A program made the translations under genes and the position numbers. From Dicaeum eximium (taxonomy: Eukaryota; Chordata; Aves; Passeriformes; Dicaeidae), in contig VWZP01005699.1 in NCBI GenBank assembly GCA_013396995.1, positions 323,596 through 387,595 on the forward strand: a stretch of 64,000 bases of DNA, given 5' to 3'. This document shows, piece by piece, positions 1 to 11,830 of this stretch. Under the pieces are notes generated by a model. It saw only the letters and a program-made list of their open reading frames with translations. It was not told the origin of the DNA and did not search any database. Within the stretch, counting starts at the first letter, position 1; every line of letters starts with the position of its first letter.

Positions 1-400
1 GGATATTATCTAATTAAAAAGTCTGCTGTAGTGTTCTGCCCAATTATCATTAGTACAGCAGTATTTAAAGCAAGGGTAAGAAAACATTCTGTATGGATCT
101 CAAACATCTATTCCTATCTCTTGTGAAAGGAAGACTGCTTTCTTTTGTAACCTACAAATGGCAAAAGTACTACAGCTTGTTTAAAATACATATTTTCATA
201 ACAATAAATTTAGTTCTGAAAAAAAAAACCCTAAACATTTCATGTATTTGCATCAAAACAATACCAACTGTATTCTCCATACAGCCATGAAATCCAGCCA
301 CTTTATTTTCTCATTCCTAAAATTGTTTTTGTCACATTTTTTCTTTATCTTGCTTTTATGTTTAGGAGGCATTTTTTCATTACTTAATGTATATTAAAAA
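1..400. other. AT-rich sequence, nothing recognised
   Basis: No repeat or coding signal is recognised here. The open frame at 93-290 is low-complexity and matches nothing I know. The CR1 element begins at about 401. Confidence 0.6.
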
Positions 401-1415
401 AAATTACTTAAAATGGCAACTTTTGTAAAGGATAATAAAAAATGTTTTTACAAATATATAAATGGTAAAAGGAAGGGTAAGACCAACCTTTGTTCGTTAT
501 TAGATATGGAAGGGAACTTAGTAACTGCAGATGAGGAGAAGGCAGAGGTGCTTAATGCCTCTTTTGCCTCAGTCTTTTGTTGGGAAGATTACTTGCCTTC
601 AGGATAACTGTTCTCTTGGGTTGGTAGATGGTGTCAGGGAGCAGAATGGTCCCCNNNNNNNNNNNNNNNNNNNNNNNNNNNNNNNNNNNNNNNNNNNNNN
701 NNNNNNNNNNNNNNNNNNNNNNNNNNNNNNNNNNNNNNNNNNNNNNNNNNNNNNNNNNNNNNNNNNNNNNNNNNNNNNNNNNNNNNNNNNNNNNNNNNNN
801 NNNNNNNNNNNNNNNNNNNNNNNNNNNNNNNNNNNNNNNNNNNNNNNNNNNNNNNNNNNNNNNNNNNNNNNNNNNNNNNNNNNNNNNNNNNNNNNNNNNN
901 NNNNNNNNNNNNNNNNNNNNNNNNNNNNNNNNNNNNNNNNNNNNNNNNNNNNNNNNNNNNNNNNNNNNNNNNNNNNNNNNNNNNNNNNNNNNNNNNNNNN
1001 NNNNNNNNNNNNNNNNNNNNNNNNNNNNNNNNNNNNNNNNNNNNNNNNNNNNNNNNNNNNNNNNNNNNNNNNNNNNNNNNNNNNNNNNNNNNNNNNNNNN
1101 NNNNNNNNNNNNNNNNNNNNNNNNNNNNNNNNNNNNNNNNNNNNNNNNNNNNNNNNNNNNNNNNNNNNNNNNNNNNNNNNNNNNNNNNNNNNNNNNNNNN
1201 NNNNNNNNNNNNNNNNNNNNNNNNNNNNNNNNNNNNNNNNNNNNNNNNNNNNNNNNNNNNNNNNNNNNNNNNNNNNNNNNNNNNNNNNNNNNNNNNNNNN
1301 NNNNNNNNNNNNNNNNNNNNNNNNNNNNNNNNNNNNNNNNNNNNNNNCATGGGTTGGACTCGATGATATTAAAGGTTTCTTCCAACCTAGTCATTCTGTG
1401 AATTCTGTAAAAATA
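401..1415 (+). mobile_element. CR1 LINE fragment, 5'-truncated, interrupted by assembly gap
   Basis: A frame starting near 404 and running to 607 translates to the linker between the endonuclease and reverse transcriptase of CR1 ORF2. It contains VKDNKKCFYKYINGKRKGK followed by EEKAEVLNASFASVF, which is typical of avian CR1. It ends in a stop at 605-607. Bases 1348-1410 match the CR1 3' end: 'gggttggactcgatgatatt', then 'ttccaacctagtcattctgtg' up to an ATTCTGTGA-type tail. The RT palm would lie inside the run of Ns at 655-1347, but a complete CR1 RT plus 3' UTR would need about 1.5 kb. So either the gap length is nominal or this copy is internally deleted. The element is dead. Confidence 0.88.
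655..1347. other. Assembly gap (693 Ns)
   Basis: This is a run of N inside a CR1 copy. Open frames that cross it are artefacts. The neighbouring CR1 at 1523-4470 is a related copy in the opposite orientation, which could explain the assembly failure. Confidence 0.99.
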
Positions 1416-1522
1416 AAAAAAAATTTTCCTAAAGTTTTACTAAATTACTTCCTAAAGTAAAGAAAATCACATGGGAGTTTTCTGAAAAGTTGGTTGGAAC
1501 AGCTATAGCACAGAGCAAAGTA

Positions 1523-4470
1523 TCACAGAATCAACAGAATCAGGTTGGAAAAGACCTCTGAGAACATTGGGTCAATTGATCATATGACCCAACACTATCT
1601 TGTCACCTAGACCATGGCACTAAGTACCATATCCAGTCTTTTTTAAAATGCCTCCTGGGACAGTGACTCCACCACTTCCCTGGTGGTGTATAATATAAGA
1701 TATAATCACCTTTTTGTGAAGAATGTTTTCCTGACATCTAACCTAAAGCTTCCCTGATACAGCTTTAAGACTATGTCCTTTAGTCCTGTGGCTGGTTGCC
1801 TGGGAAAAGATGCCAACTTTCACCCGGCTACAACCTTCTTTCAGGCAGTTGTAGAGTGTGATAAAGGGTCCCCTGAGCCTCTTCTTCTCCAGGCTAAACA
1901 AGCCCAGCTCACTCTGCAGCTCCTCACAGGACCAGCTCTCCAGCCCACTCACCAACTTTTTTGCCCTTATCACCATCACCTCAATGTCATTTCTGAATGG
2001 AAGGGCCTAGAACTGGACACAGTACTTGAGATGCAGCCTCACCAGTGCCAGGTACAGGGGGACACTCTCTGCCCTGGTCCTGCTGGCCATGCGTGCTGAT
2101 GCAGGCCAGATTGCCATTGGCCTTCTTGGCCAACTGAGCACATGATGATCACGTTCAGCTGCTGCCAACCAGCATCACCAAGTCCTTTTCCTATGGGCAG
2201 CTTTCCAGCCACTTTGCCCTCAGACTGTAGAGCTGCCTGGGTTGTTGTGTCCAAAATATAGGACTCAGCACTTGGTTTCATTGAACCACATGCCACTGAT
2301 CCTGGCCCATCTCTCTAGCCTTTCCATGTCCCACTGAAAAGACTTTCTATCCTGCAGCAGATTAACACTCCAACCCAACTTGGTGTTGTCCACAAATTTC
2401 CTGATTCCATTCCCTCATCCAAATCACTGATAAAATATTAAACAGAGCTGAGCCCAACACAGATCCCTGGGGGACACCACTAGTACACCATGCCAGCTGG
2501 ATGTGGCACCGTTCACCACCACTCTCTGGGCCTGGCCATCCAGCCAGTTCCTAACCCAGCCAAGGGTGCTCCTGTCCAAGCCATGGGCTGCCAGCTTTTA
2601 CAGGAGACTGCTGTGGGAGATGGTGTCTAAGGCTTTGCTGAAGACAACATGGACAACATCCACAAGGTGGGTTATCCGGTCGTAAAAGCAAATCAGGTTG
2701 TTCAGGTAGGACAGGCCTTTACTAAAACCTAAGCAGTCACTAACAGCTTCCTCACAGGTTACAGGAGGTCTGCTCTGCTCCTGTCTACCAGTTCAGGAGG
2801 CCAGTTGTCCTAAGGATAACTGGTTTTACTATTGAAGACTGAGGTAAAGAATCATTAAGTAGCTCTACATTTTCCTTTGGTAGGTACATTCCTCTTCATG
2901 TCTAATAAAGCATGGAGGAGTTCCTTGTCCCTCCTTTTGCTATTAATGTATTTATAAAAACACTTTTTATTATCCTTTACAAAAATGGCCAAATAAGCTC
3001 TAATTGAGTTTTTGCCTTTCTAATTTTATTTCTACATGACCTAATGACATTTTTAGACACTTCCTGAGCAGCCTGCCTTTTTCCAAAAGTGATGGAATTA
3101 CCTGAGTTTCTGCAAAAGATCCAGGTTCAGACAGGCTTGTCTTTTTACCTGCCAGCTCATCTTTCAGCATATAGGAATGACCTGTTACTGCTTCAAGATT
3201 TCTTAAAGTATGTCCAGCCTTCCTGGGCCTCTGTTTTTAAGGGCTGCCTCTCAAGGAACTTTTCAAATCAGTATCCTGAATAGGACAAAATCTGCCCTCT
3301 GGAAGTTCACAGTAGAACTTTTGTTGATGTCCATTCTTATTTCACTGACTCTATGACTATTTCATAGTTGCTGTGCCCAAGGTAAAATCCAACTACTACA
3401 TCTCCCACCAGCCTTTCTCTGTTTATAAACTGCAGGTCTAGCAGAGCCTCACTCCTGAAAGGCTCTTACCAGCTGTATCAGGAAGTTATTCTCCATGCAT
3501 TCCGGGAACTTCCTAGACCGCCTCCTCTCTGCTGTGTTGAGTTTCCAGCAGATGTCCATCAAGTTAAAGTGTCCCACAAGAACAAGGGCTGCTGATGGTG
3601 AAACACCAGCCAGCTGCTTATAGAATAATTCATCCTCATCTTTATCCTGGTTGGGTGTTCTATAACAGACTCTCTGGAGAGTTATCCTCTGGCCACCAGG
3701 ATCTCTGCCTTGTTAGCCTTCCCCATCTACTACCCCTGGTCCCTCAGCATTATCATCACCAGCCTTGAGCACAATACATTCAAGAACCCTCCCTAATGTT
3801 CAGAACCCCCTCACCTCTTTTTCATCCCTGTAACTTCTGAAGAGCTTGTGGCCATCTGCTGCAGCACCCCAGTCCTGTGAGTCATTCCACCACACTTCCA
3901 TGATGGTGACTCCATCATGGCTTTCCTGCAGTACAATGCCCTCCAGCTCCCTCTGTTTGTTACCCATACTGTGTGCATTAGAGTAGATGCACTTCAGCTG
4001 CATTGATTGAGCTGCACTTCAGCTGGGCTATCGATTTTGCCCCTAACTTTGGCTTGTCACCCACGGACTCAGCTGTAGCAAGGCTCCTCTCATTCCCTTC
4101 CCCTTTCAAACTCAATTGAAAGCCCTCGCAATCAGCTCTGCCAATTCATAGGCTAGGATTCTTTTGCACTTTCTAGACAGGTGAACTCCATCTGTCTCCA
4201 GCAGACCGGGTGCCATATAAACTGCCCCATAATCAAAAAACTTTCTTTAAGCCACTTACTGATCATATGGGTTTTTCTATTCCTTTTAGCACTCATCGCT
4301 GCTATTATTCCTTTTAGCTATTCATCTGTGCTCCTGTTCCTTCAGCCAGAAAACTAAGAACCTTGAAGCCTTTTTTGATTACCCTGGTACGCCCCTTATC
4401 AGCTTCGTTGCTCCTAACCTGGACAACCAGCAGTGGGTAGAAATCTGTAACCACTGAACTCTAGTTCAAA
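1523..4470 (-). mobile_element. CR1 LINE, long degraded copy with ORF1-side, EN and RT remnants
   Basis: Reading the minus strand, 4003-3800 encodes the start of the ORF2 endonuclease: KCIYSNAHSMGNKQRELE, then the MEVWWNDSQDW block that holds the catalytic Glu. The GDFN block at 3563-3577 reads GHFN, so the catalytic Asp is lost. Around 2900-3000 lies the EN-RT linker (NKKCFYKYIN). The RT finger region of roughly 100 residues is missing near 2740-2800. The palm resumes with LNNLICFYDRITHLVD, AHGLDRSTLGWVRNWLDG and GVPQGSVLG (about 2461-2487). The catalytic FADD is changed to FVDN at 2385-2396. The C-terminal LGLFSLEKKRLRG block (ORF 1979-1743) and the CR1 3' terminus (about 1523-1560) follow. 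4010-4470 resembles the sequence upstream of EN on the ORF1 side, and the 5' end is uncertain. Frameshifts and stops are frequent. At about 2.9 kb it is long for CR1, most copies of which are short 3' fragments. Confidence 0.88.
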
Positions 4471-7400
4471 GTAACCTTGAAATCAATACAAAATAATGCC
4501 ATGTGTTCTTTGTGTTAAATCACTGGGGAAAGAGCATAATTTAGAGATGAAATCAGAATCAAATAAGATGAAGATCTTACTGTAATAGCAGCTTTATTTC
4601 ACTAAAATACAAAATCCTGGATCATAAAGACAAGACTGATTTAGGCACGTGAAATACACAATTTTTGTCTTTCTCTTTTCAGCATTTGTGAAAATAATAC
4701 AATTTACTGCAAATATATTCTCTTGTGTTGATTGGTCTTCTCCAGGTTGGGCATTTTAAAATCTGGATCTTGAATAAAAAGTCCCGTCATCGAAACTATA
4801 ACAGTTTATTTTTATCTGGAAAGAGCAATTAATCAAATCCCTGAATTTTGTTTCCCCTGGGAATCAAGAAAAAAATAAGGGCTTAAGTTAATCTCAATAA
4901 AACAGTCACGATTTTTTTCTTCTTTGAATTTGCAAAATATTTTCAATCAAATTGATATTAAAAAAAAGCCTCCTATCCTTAATACTCTATATTGTTACTT
5001 CCTAATGGCAAAGCATCTTCTATCCTTCTCCTTAGAGTTTAACTGCGTTTCTTTCCCAGATGAAGTGTTAAAAGTTACTATTTTAAAACAATTGTGGTTA
5101 ATAAGTTGTATAGAAATATAAAATCTGCTCACAAAGTTAAACTGTGTGTCTGTCCTTACAGGATTTTCTTTTCTTCTTGAGTGGCCAGGGAACACAGTGA
5201 AAGCACATGTACATTTACTAATAACTGTAAGTGTTCTCTTATAGAAAAAGTATATAACCACCAAGGTATAATGAGGCAATCCTGGAATAGCAAATAACTG
5301 CTTTTGAAAACTGTTTTCCCATGGAGTTTGTTTCTATATTCTAATTGTTTATTGTTCAAATGAGGTTCAATATTCCTAGAAAACTGGTAAAACTTTTTAA
5401 GATATGTGTATAAATAGTTCTATATTTATGACTGGTTGACTCAGAAATCATATTTACTAACCCTTGGAATTGTGTTCTTTGTAGCCCTATTAAGGTAGTA
5501 TGAAAAATGTAGGCTCTTATCTCTAACATAATTGAATTTCTTTTATCAACTGCTCTCAGAAAAGCAGCTTGACCTGCATCTTTGCAGGGTCAGTGATTTT
5601 TGAACCTAGTGATTCAACAAATATTATCAAGCAGGAAGATGTAATAGCAGTGTTCACCTAAGATTTGCTTTCTGACACCATCAGTTGAAAAAAAAAATAG
5701 ACTAAGCATATTTGCATTAAAAAGATTTTTCAGGTAGGTCAATGTGAAATAATTTCACAATTTGTTCCCACTTCAATTCTAATAGTATTCTACTATTCAT
5801 TCTTCAACCTGTATTTTTATACTGTTTTAAGCATATAAAGTGAAATTTCCTTATTTGTTCTCCATTGAGCAAGCTATATAAATTTTCTGTAGCTACAAAA
5901 ATAACCAGTCAGGCCTTATTTGTAAAATTATAATTAATGTTTTTAAGTAGCAGATAGATTATAAGTAGAGAGAGTCCCAAATTCCAAGAATGGCTGGTAA
6001 AAACAGATGATTTTTTTAGTCAGTTTTTGATTTCTCTTATAAGAAGTGTTGACATTTCTATAATGAAATGCTGTTAGTGTATATCTGTCAGTTAATGTTA
6101 CTCCTGAGCTGCATTGTTGAATTCACTATGTATTGCAGTAAATAAAATTAATATCAGTGGAGCAGTTTTCTTCTACTTAAAAATAACTGTATTAGAAAAA
6201 GATTCTACAGGGAAGATAAAATTTATTTCATGTGATGGTATAGAACTAAATAATCTGTGCATGAAGAAGGAAATAGAATGAAAACTTAGAGATTTACTAA
6301 GTTGTTTATAGCAATCGTATGATTAAAGAAAGGTAGTGCTTGATAGGGGATTTTAGATCTACTTAGAGTAAAATGTCAGGACTAATTTAAGACAGGAGAC
6401 TAAAAGTCTTATCTTTTTTTCCTACATATTCTGAATATATTCAGCTTGGAAGGTCCACATGAGCTACTTTTTTCTATTAAGACTTTGGCTGTAATTGATA
6501 CCTCATATGTTAATATACATTACGTATGAATCCTTTTTGTTTAGATCGTCCATGAAAGTCATAATTAGAACACACACATAAATTACCACCTTAATTAATT
6601 TAAGAAGGAAAGGGAATTCCAATGACAGTATTTATACTACCTTTTTGATGCTAATAGGATGGTCTTCATAGTTCACTATAGTATGGGGGGAAAAAAACAG
6701 AATACCAAAAAAGTTGAAAACAAATCAGTCTATTTATTTAGCTATTTACATATAGCTTTCCTCCTTTTCCCTTTTTCAAATCAATTGCAAGAGTGAGTTG
6801 ATCTTAACAGTAATGCTTAAGTGAAGTATAGAAATATTTCGTATAGAAGATAAAAGATTTTTTCAGATAATAGTGCCCTTGTGATTTTAAAAAGGAAATT
6901 TTGCTTACATTAATTTTACTGCAATAACTTTTTTTTTAAGAAAGAAGGCATTATCAAAAATCCTTAACAGGAAGAAATCTTCACTCAGTATATTAAATTC
7001 AAAACAGCAATGAGAGATTAATCTGCATTTTCCATTAGCTTAAACTTTCATAAAAATTCATGGCAGTTGCATCAAGACAAGGACTGCTGAATTCACCCAT
7101 CCTTACCATATCTCAACAGTACAGCGAGAGCATTATTTAGAACACACTCAGTAGATTTTTTTCTGATGAGTCCTATAAAGATTTCCTTGGCTTAGTTCCC
7201 CTAAAACCTAACCACATATCAAATGCCAAGAATTTTCTGGCCCTGCTCCCAGTTATCAGTTTCAGACATTTGGCTAACCTCCCTGACTAACATGAAGCTT
7301 AGACTCTGTGCTTTCCCACATGTTCTCATCTGGAATGCAGCCCACACAGATGATGGCAGACTGAGCAACCAAGCATGCTTGTAGGAAATTCTGAAATGTA

Positions 7401-8611
7401 ACATAGTTCTCTCCAGAGATTCTCTGACAGGGAGTGCATAGAAGTATTTCTTCCTTTGTTTAATATGTAGTATGCCTCATCCTTGCTTGTTTATTTTTTC
7501 AGCGTGATGACAAGTCCTTTCACTGATTTTTTTTTTTTTTAAACAGACTTTTACTTGGAAATTTCAGATTTTGATCCTCCATGTTGTCCAAGGAATTTTC
7601 CAATCCCAGCCTACTTAAATAATGTGATTTATATAAGCAACTATCTAATTATCAAGAGGGATTACAGTACCTAAATTTATTTGACATCAGGCATTTTTGC
7701 TACATGGAAAGAAGGTTGTAGACTAGAAGACAGGAAACTATCATGCTGAAGAGTCAGGTCCCTTTACCAGAAAAGATGGCTTTCACATTACATGGTCCAT
7801 AGACCTTTAATTTGCATTAAATAATGTCCTACTGCCAATGCTGATAGGATAGATGCATTCCAAACACATGTATTTCAGTGTTTAAGGAAACAGAGGAATA
7901 TCAAACGACTTCATTTCATTTCTTCATAAATAAAAGATTTGGTCTAATGTTTTGGCCTCCAAAGACTACATTTCAATCTTAAGCTATTTTTTCATGATTT
8001 TAAAAATTATGAAATTGTTTAAGTGTAAAATTTTAAATAGCTTACTTTGAAAGCTTGCATTTAAGCCTTACTCCATATTTGATTTTGGGTTTGCAAACCA
8101 TTACTCAGAATTCAGTTTCTCATCACAATCAGGGAAAAACAGTGTCTTGCTTGTGCATCATACAGAGTAGTGCAATTACACTGAATAACACTGTATACAG
8201 ATCTTCTTAATGAGAAGGTACAGTGAGGTTTTAGTTTCTAAATGAGTGTTTCCTCTTTGTTATTTCACCTAAATCTTCTTTACCCGCAACAGAATTGCAG
8301 TATTCTCCAGTCTATTCCAATCTAATTTGGGAGTACAGGCACATACTTATTTGCATGATCTCTTCCAAGAAAATACAAAGTTAGGCTAACAACCTTCCAT
8401 GAATTATGTCTCAAGTCTCTACTTTATTGGCTGCTGGGCTTTAGTTTCTTCCCCCCATTTCTTTTTTCTCAGTGAAAGGACCTTGTATAGCAGTCAAAGG
8501 TCACCCAAACTCTAATTCCTTGTTGAAATAATTTCTAAATTTTTTATTGACTGTACCTCCTTGTTAGTCACTACTACATTCATGCCCCTTTCATTCTGAG
8601 ACTTTTCTTCA

Positions 8612-8651
8612 ACTAACTGTGTACCAGTGTTACTGGTACACAGGTGTTAGT
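8612..8651. repeat. Long inverted repeat (hairpin)
   Basis: The arms CTGTGTACCAGT (8617-8628) and ACTGGTACACAG (8632-8643) are perfect reverse complements separated by three bases. With a small bulge, the outer ACTAAC (8612-8617) can also pair with GTTAGT (8646-8651). This could be a chance hairpin, a structured RNA stem or a relic of a small inverted-repeat element. Nothing around it decides between these. Confidence 0.7.
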
Positions 8652-11436
8652 AAACATTCGTTTGTATCCAAGTTTTTTTAACTTCAAAATGTTTTGGCTA
8701 TTGAAAATTTTAAGTTTTAAGCTGCAGTGTGCTGTTGTACTTTTCTCTATTCTTTAGAAAAGTAGTTTAGTGTTTTTCCTACTTAAGAAAATAAGAAAAA
8801 ATACTTCTCTCTATATTTTAGTTGAAATCTTAATCAGCTAAGAATTTGTTTTACTATTTAGTTCATATGCAGAATTTAGAAAGGAAACAAGTGATTAAAA
8901 ACATATTTCCATATTAAACAGTCTCATTTTTAACTTAGCCCAAACTGATTTGATTCAGTAAAGTACATAATAATTATAACCAAGAAAATGCTTTATATAT
9001 AAATAGCAATAAATATCCATGGATTACAGTAGCTCTCAGTGAAGATGAACTATTCCAAGACAAGAAATAAATAATCATGATCTCAGTATATAGGAATTTT
9101 CTTTAATTTTTTATCTTGGTTCTAGATAAGAACTTGTTGACACCTAATTCATTCCAACAAAAAGGCAAAACAATTGGACTCTGCACTTTTGTTTGCTGCA
9201 GAATATGAGAAGTATGTCTGAGAAGAACAAAATGAATTATCCGAATACTCAATAAATGCAGGGAAATTCCATAGTCCTTTCTTAGTTTACTATTATAAGC
9301 CCCCAAAATAGGCAACTAGTAGAATTTTAATCAAAATTTGTCCTTTACAGACCAAGAGAGCCATGTAAATAGGCTCTTTGTCATGACAGTGCATTCCGGG
9401 AAAGCTCAACACAATTCCTCAGATAACAAAGAAAGGCTGTGAAAATTACAAATGATATATGAGTATCCTAAACTGGTCCATGACTGTATGACTCGGTGGA
9501 TTAAAGCTCTTTTGCCTGAAGTGAAGTTTTTCAGCAACATTTATTTCATTCATAGTAATGTGAATTAGTGAATTAGTAAGTTATTTCCCTACAGAGACTG
9601 ACTGGCATACTATGTTATAATTACTAAATATAATACTAGTTCTCTGAATTTTCTCATTTCCTTCTTTTGACCCTTCTAGCTTATTAATTTATTGCTTATT
9701 CAGGTAAAAAATATCCTTTTATTAAGCCAGAAGGTTATTTGCATTTCCCAGCATTATATTTTCCTTATAGACCACAAGCATATGGAAGAGTAGCATTTCC
9801 AAACTGTCTAGGAATAAATTTTGGCTGTTCCTCCTAAAAGAGACATCATTCTTGAGGCTGAAAGGTGGAAAATCAGTTTGTGCTGCCAGAGCTTAACTTT
9901 TATTTGTCCTATTGATTTTATTGTTTGGAGAACATGTTGTATTGACAGCCCTTAATACCGAATTTCCTACTTGTTCTTGCACCAGATTTGTGTATCTTAA
10001 TTATCATGACAGATAAATTTTTCTTGCAGTTTCACCCATGCATCAGCCACTTCAGACTCTCAGACGTTTTATCTTTCACTGCCCTGTAATAATTTAGCTA
10101 AAAATGTTGCTGGTGGAAAAATGCTAATCACACAATAAATTTGATTCTGTACTTGAACCCTGCAATCATTTATGGTTTTCTGGATTTTTGACAAAACAAT
10201 TACTCAGCTATTAATTCATTTCAAGTCTGTAGTGCTTTTGACTCATAGTCTTATATCTGTCTGTGCTCAGTCCTTTCCACCCTATGACCTATAACAACAC
10301 TGGATGATCTTTGAATTCTGCTTTGTTACATCATGACACTGTTCCACAGAGCACTGAGATAGCAGTACACTAGAGCACATAAACTTGTTTCTATAATGGC
10401 ATAGTGGGGCCACAGATGTCACCTACAGTGCTCAGTTTTTTTTTTTTAATTAAGATTTAGAAAAGGCATGCAGTTTTTAAAAAAGTATATTCAAGTAAGT
10501 TTTGTGAAAAAAATATCAGGTGATGGTAAGTAATTACTTAATAGATTGTAAGAAATCCTGTCTCGTATCATAGAAGCATATAATACAGATCTTTATACAG
10601 AATCTCAATATGAAATACCTATAACATAAGCAACACAGTAAAAATTAAACCCACTGTTCAAAGTCACCTCAAGTTATTATTTTGAAGACCTTGACAAGAA
10701 TCTTAAAATAAACTTAGAACAATATTTTAAAATTCTATATAAATTTTTACCTTTGGCATAAAAGTTTTCAAACAGGCCAATAAAAGTGAAAAAACCCAAA
10801 ACATTCCTGAAATCATTAGTTAATATTAGTAAATAATAGTTGTTACATGAGATAGACTTCAAAGACATGAAAAATAATAAAAAAAACTAAATACAGATTT
10901 CAAATATGTTTTTCCCATAAACACATATATCTAGTTATGTGTAATTCTTTTTAGATTTGTAACTTAAATTAAATTTCGTTGATGAAAATCACAGACATCA
11001 CTCTCTGCTGAGAAACTGAACATGTCAGTGAGTTTTTGCAGAATTAGGATATGGCTGATGAATAAGCCTGGAAAAACTATGCAGTATTTTTAAAGATGAC
11101 AGAAGGAATATTGTTTTAAAATACCAGGAATAAGTAATAATACAATGGCAAAAACTGCATTCTTTAGTTTTTGTAAATATTCTTCAAGTTTAATAGTCAC
11201 AATTCCGTAAATAAACTCACTCTTTAAATCTAGAAATGTAACTAGCTAAAATAACATTCAGTGAAGTGAAATTCTAAGTGAAGTGAAATCAAAAAGGCTT
11301 TACTGGAAATGATTGACAATTGCCATTTTTTTCTTGATTTTTCTGTAAGGATACTGACTGCAGCCCCTTTCCTTAAAGTTTACTGAGCTGAGTTAGGGTG
11401 TTTAAGTGGAAGCAGTTAAGGTGCTAAGTGGAATGA

Positions 11437-11830
11437 ATGAAGATATTTAGTCAAAGTTTGCCTCCATCACTGATGAGAAACCAGAAGTTTGGGCTGCCCT
11501 CCTTCTCTGGGGAGGTCTTTTGCAGCAAAGTCTGTTTCTGCTGCCCTTGTCTGAGCCATGTAGCAGATCAATACTGTGTCTGTGCCCAGGGTCATATTGC
11601 CTCAGTCATGACCCAACGTGAATTCTTGGACACAGTTTTCAATCCTGCTCTCAGCCATGGTTTACCCCAGTAGACTATTTCTGATCCCGACCCTGACTTG
11701 CTGCATCTGTGCTCTGGATCCATGTCACAGGATGGCACCCTACAGCCTCGCCGCCACCTTTTGCTCCAGCTCTCTCTCTATGGGAAGCAGCCAGAATTCC
11801 TCCCTGACATTGTTTTTCAAAGTCTAGACT
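11437..11830 (+). other. GC-richer patch, possible unidentified dispersed repeat
   Basis: Composition rises clearly above the surrounding AT-rich DNA. The phrasing, such as 'gctgcatctgtgctctgg' and 'cgccgccaccttttgctcc', reminds me of a dispersed avian repeat, possibly LTR-derived. I cannot name it and see no terminal repeats or TSD. Two overlapping frames (11437-11673 and 11618-11827) have no recognisable domain. It could be an old exon or a repeat, and I favour the repeat. Confidence 0.25.

Noticed and set aside
531..1460. Long open frames across the N run
   Set aside because: They are created by Ns translated as X, with no sequence evidence.
1743..2296. Overlapping frames on both strands that look gene-like
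   Set aside because: The minus-strand reading is the C-terminal part of CR1 ORF2 and the plus-strand frames are its shadows.
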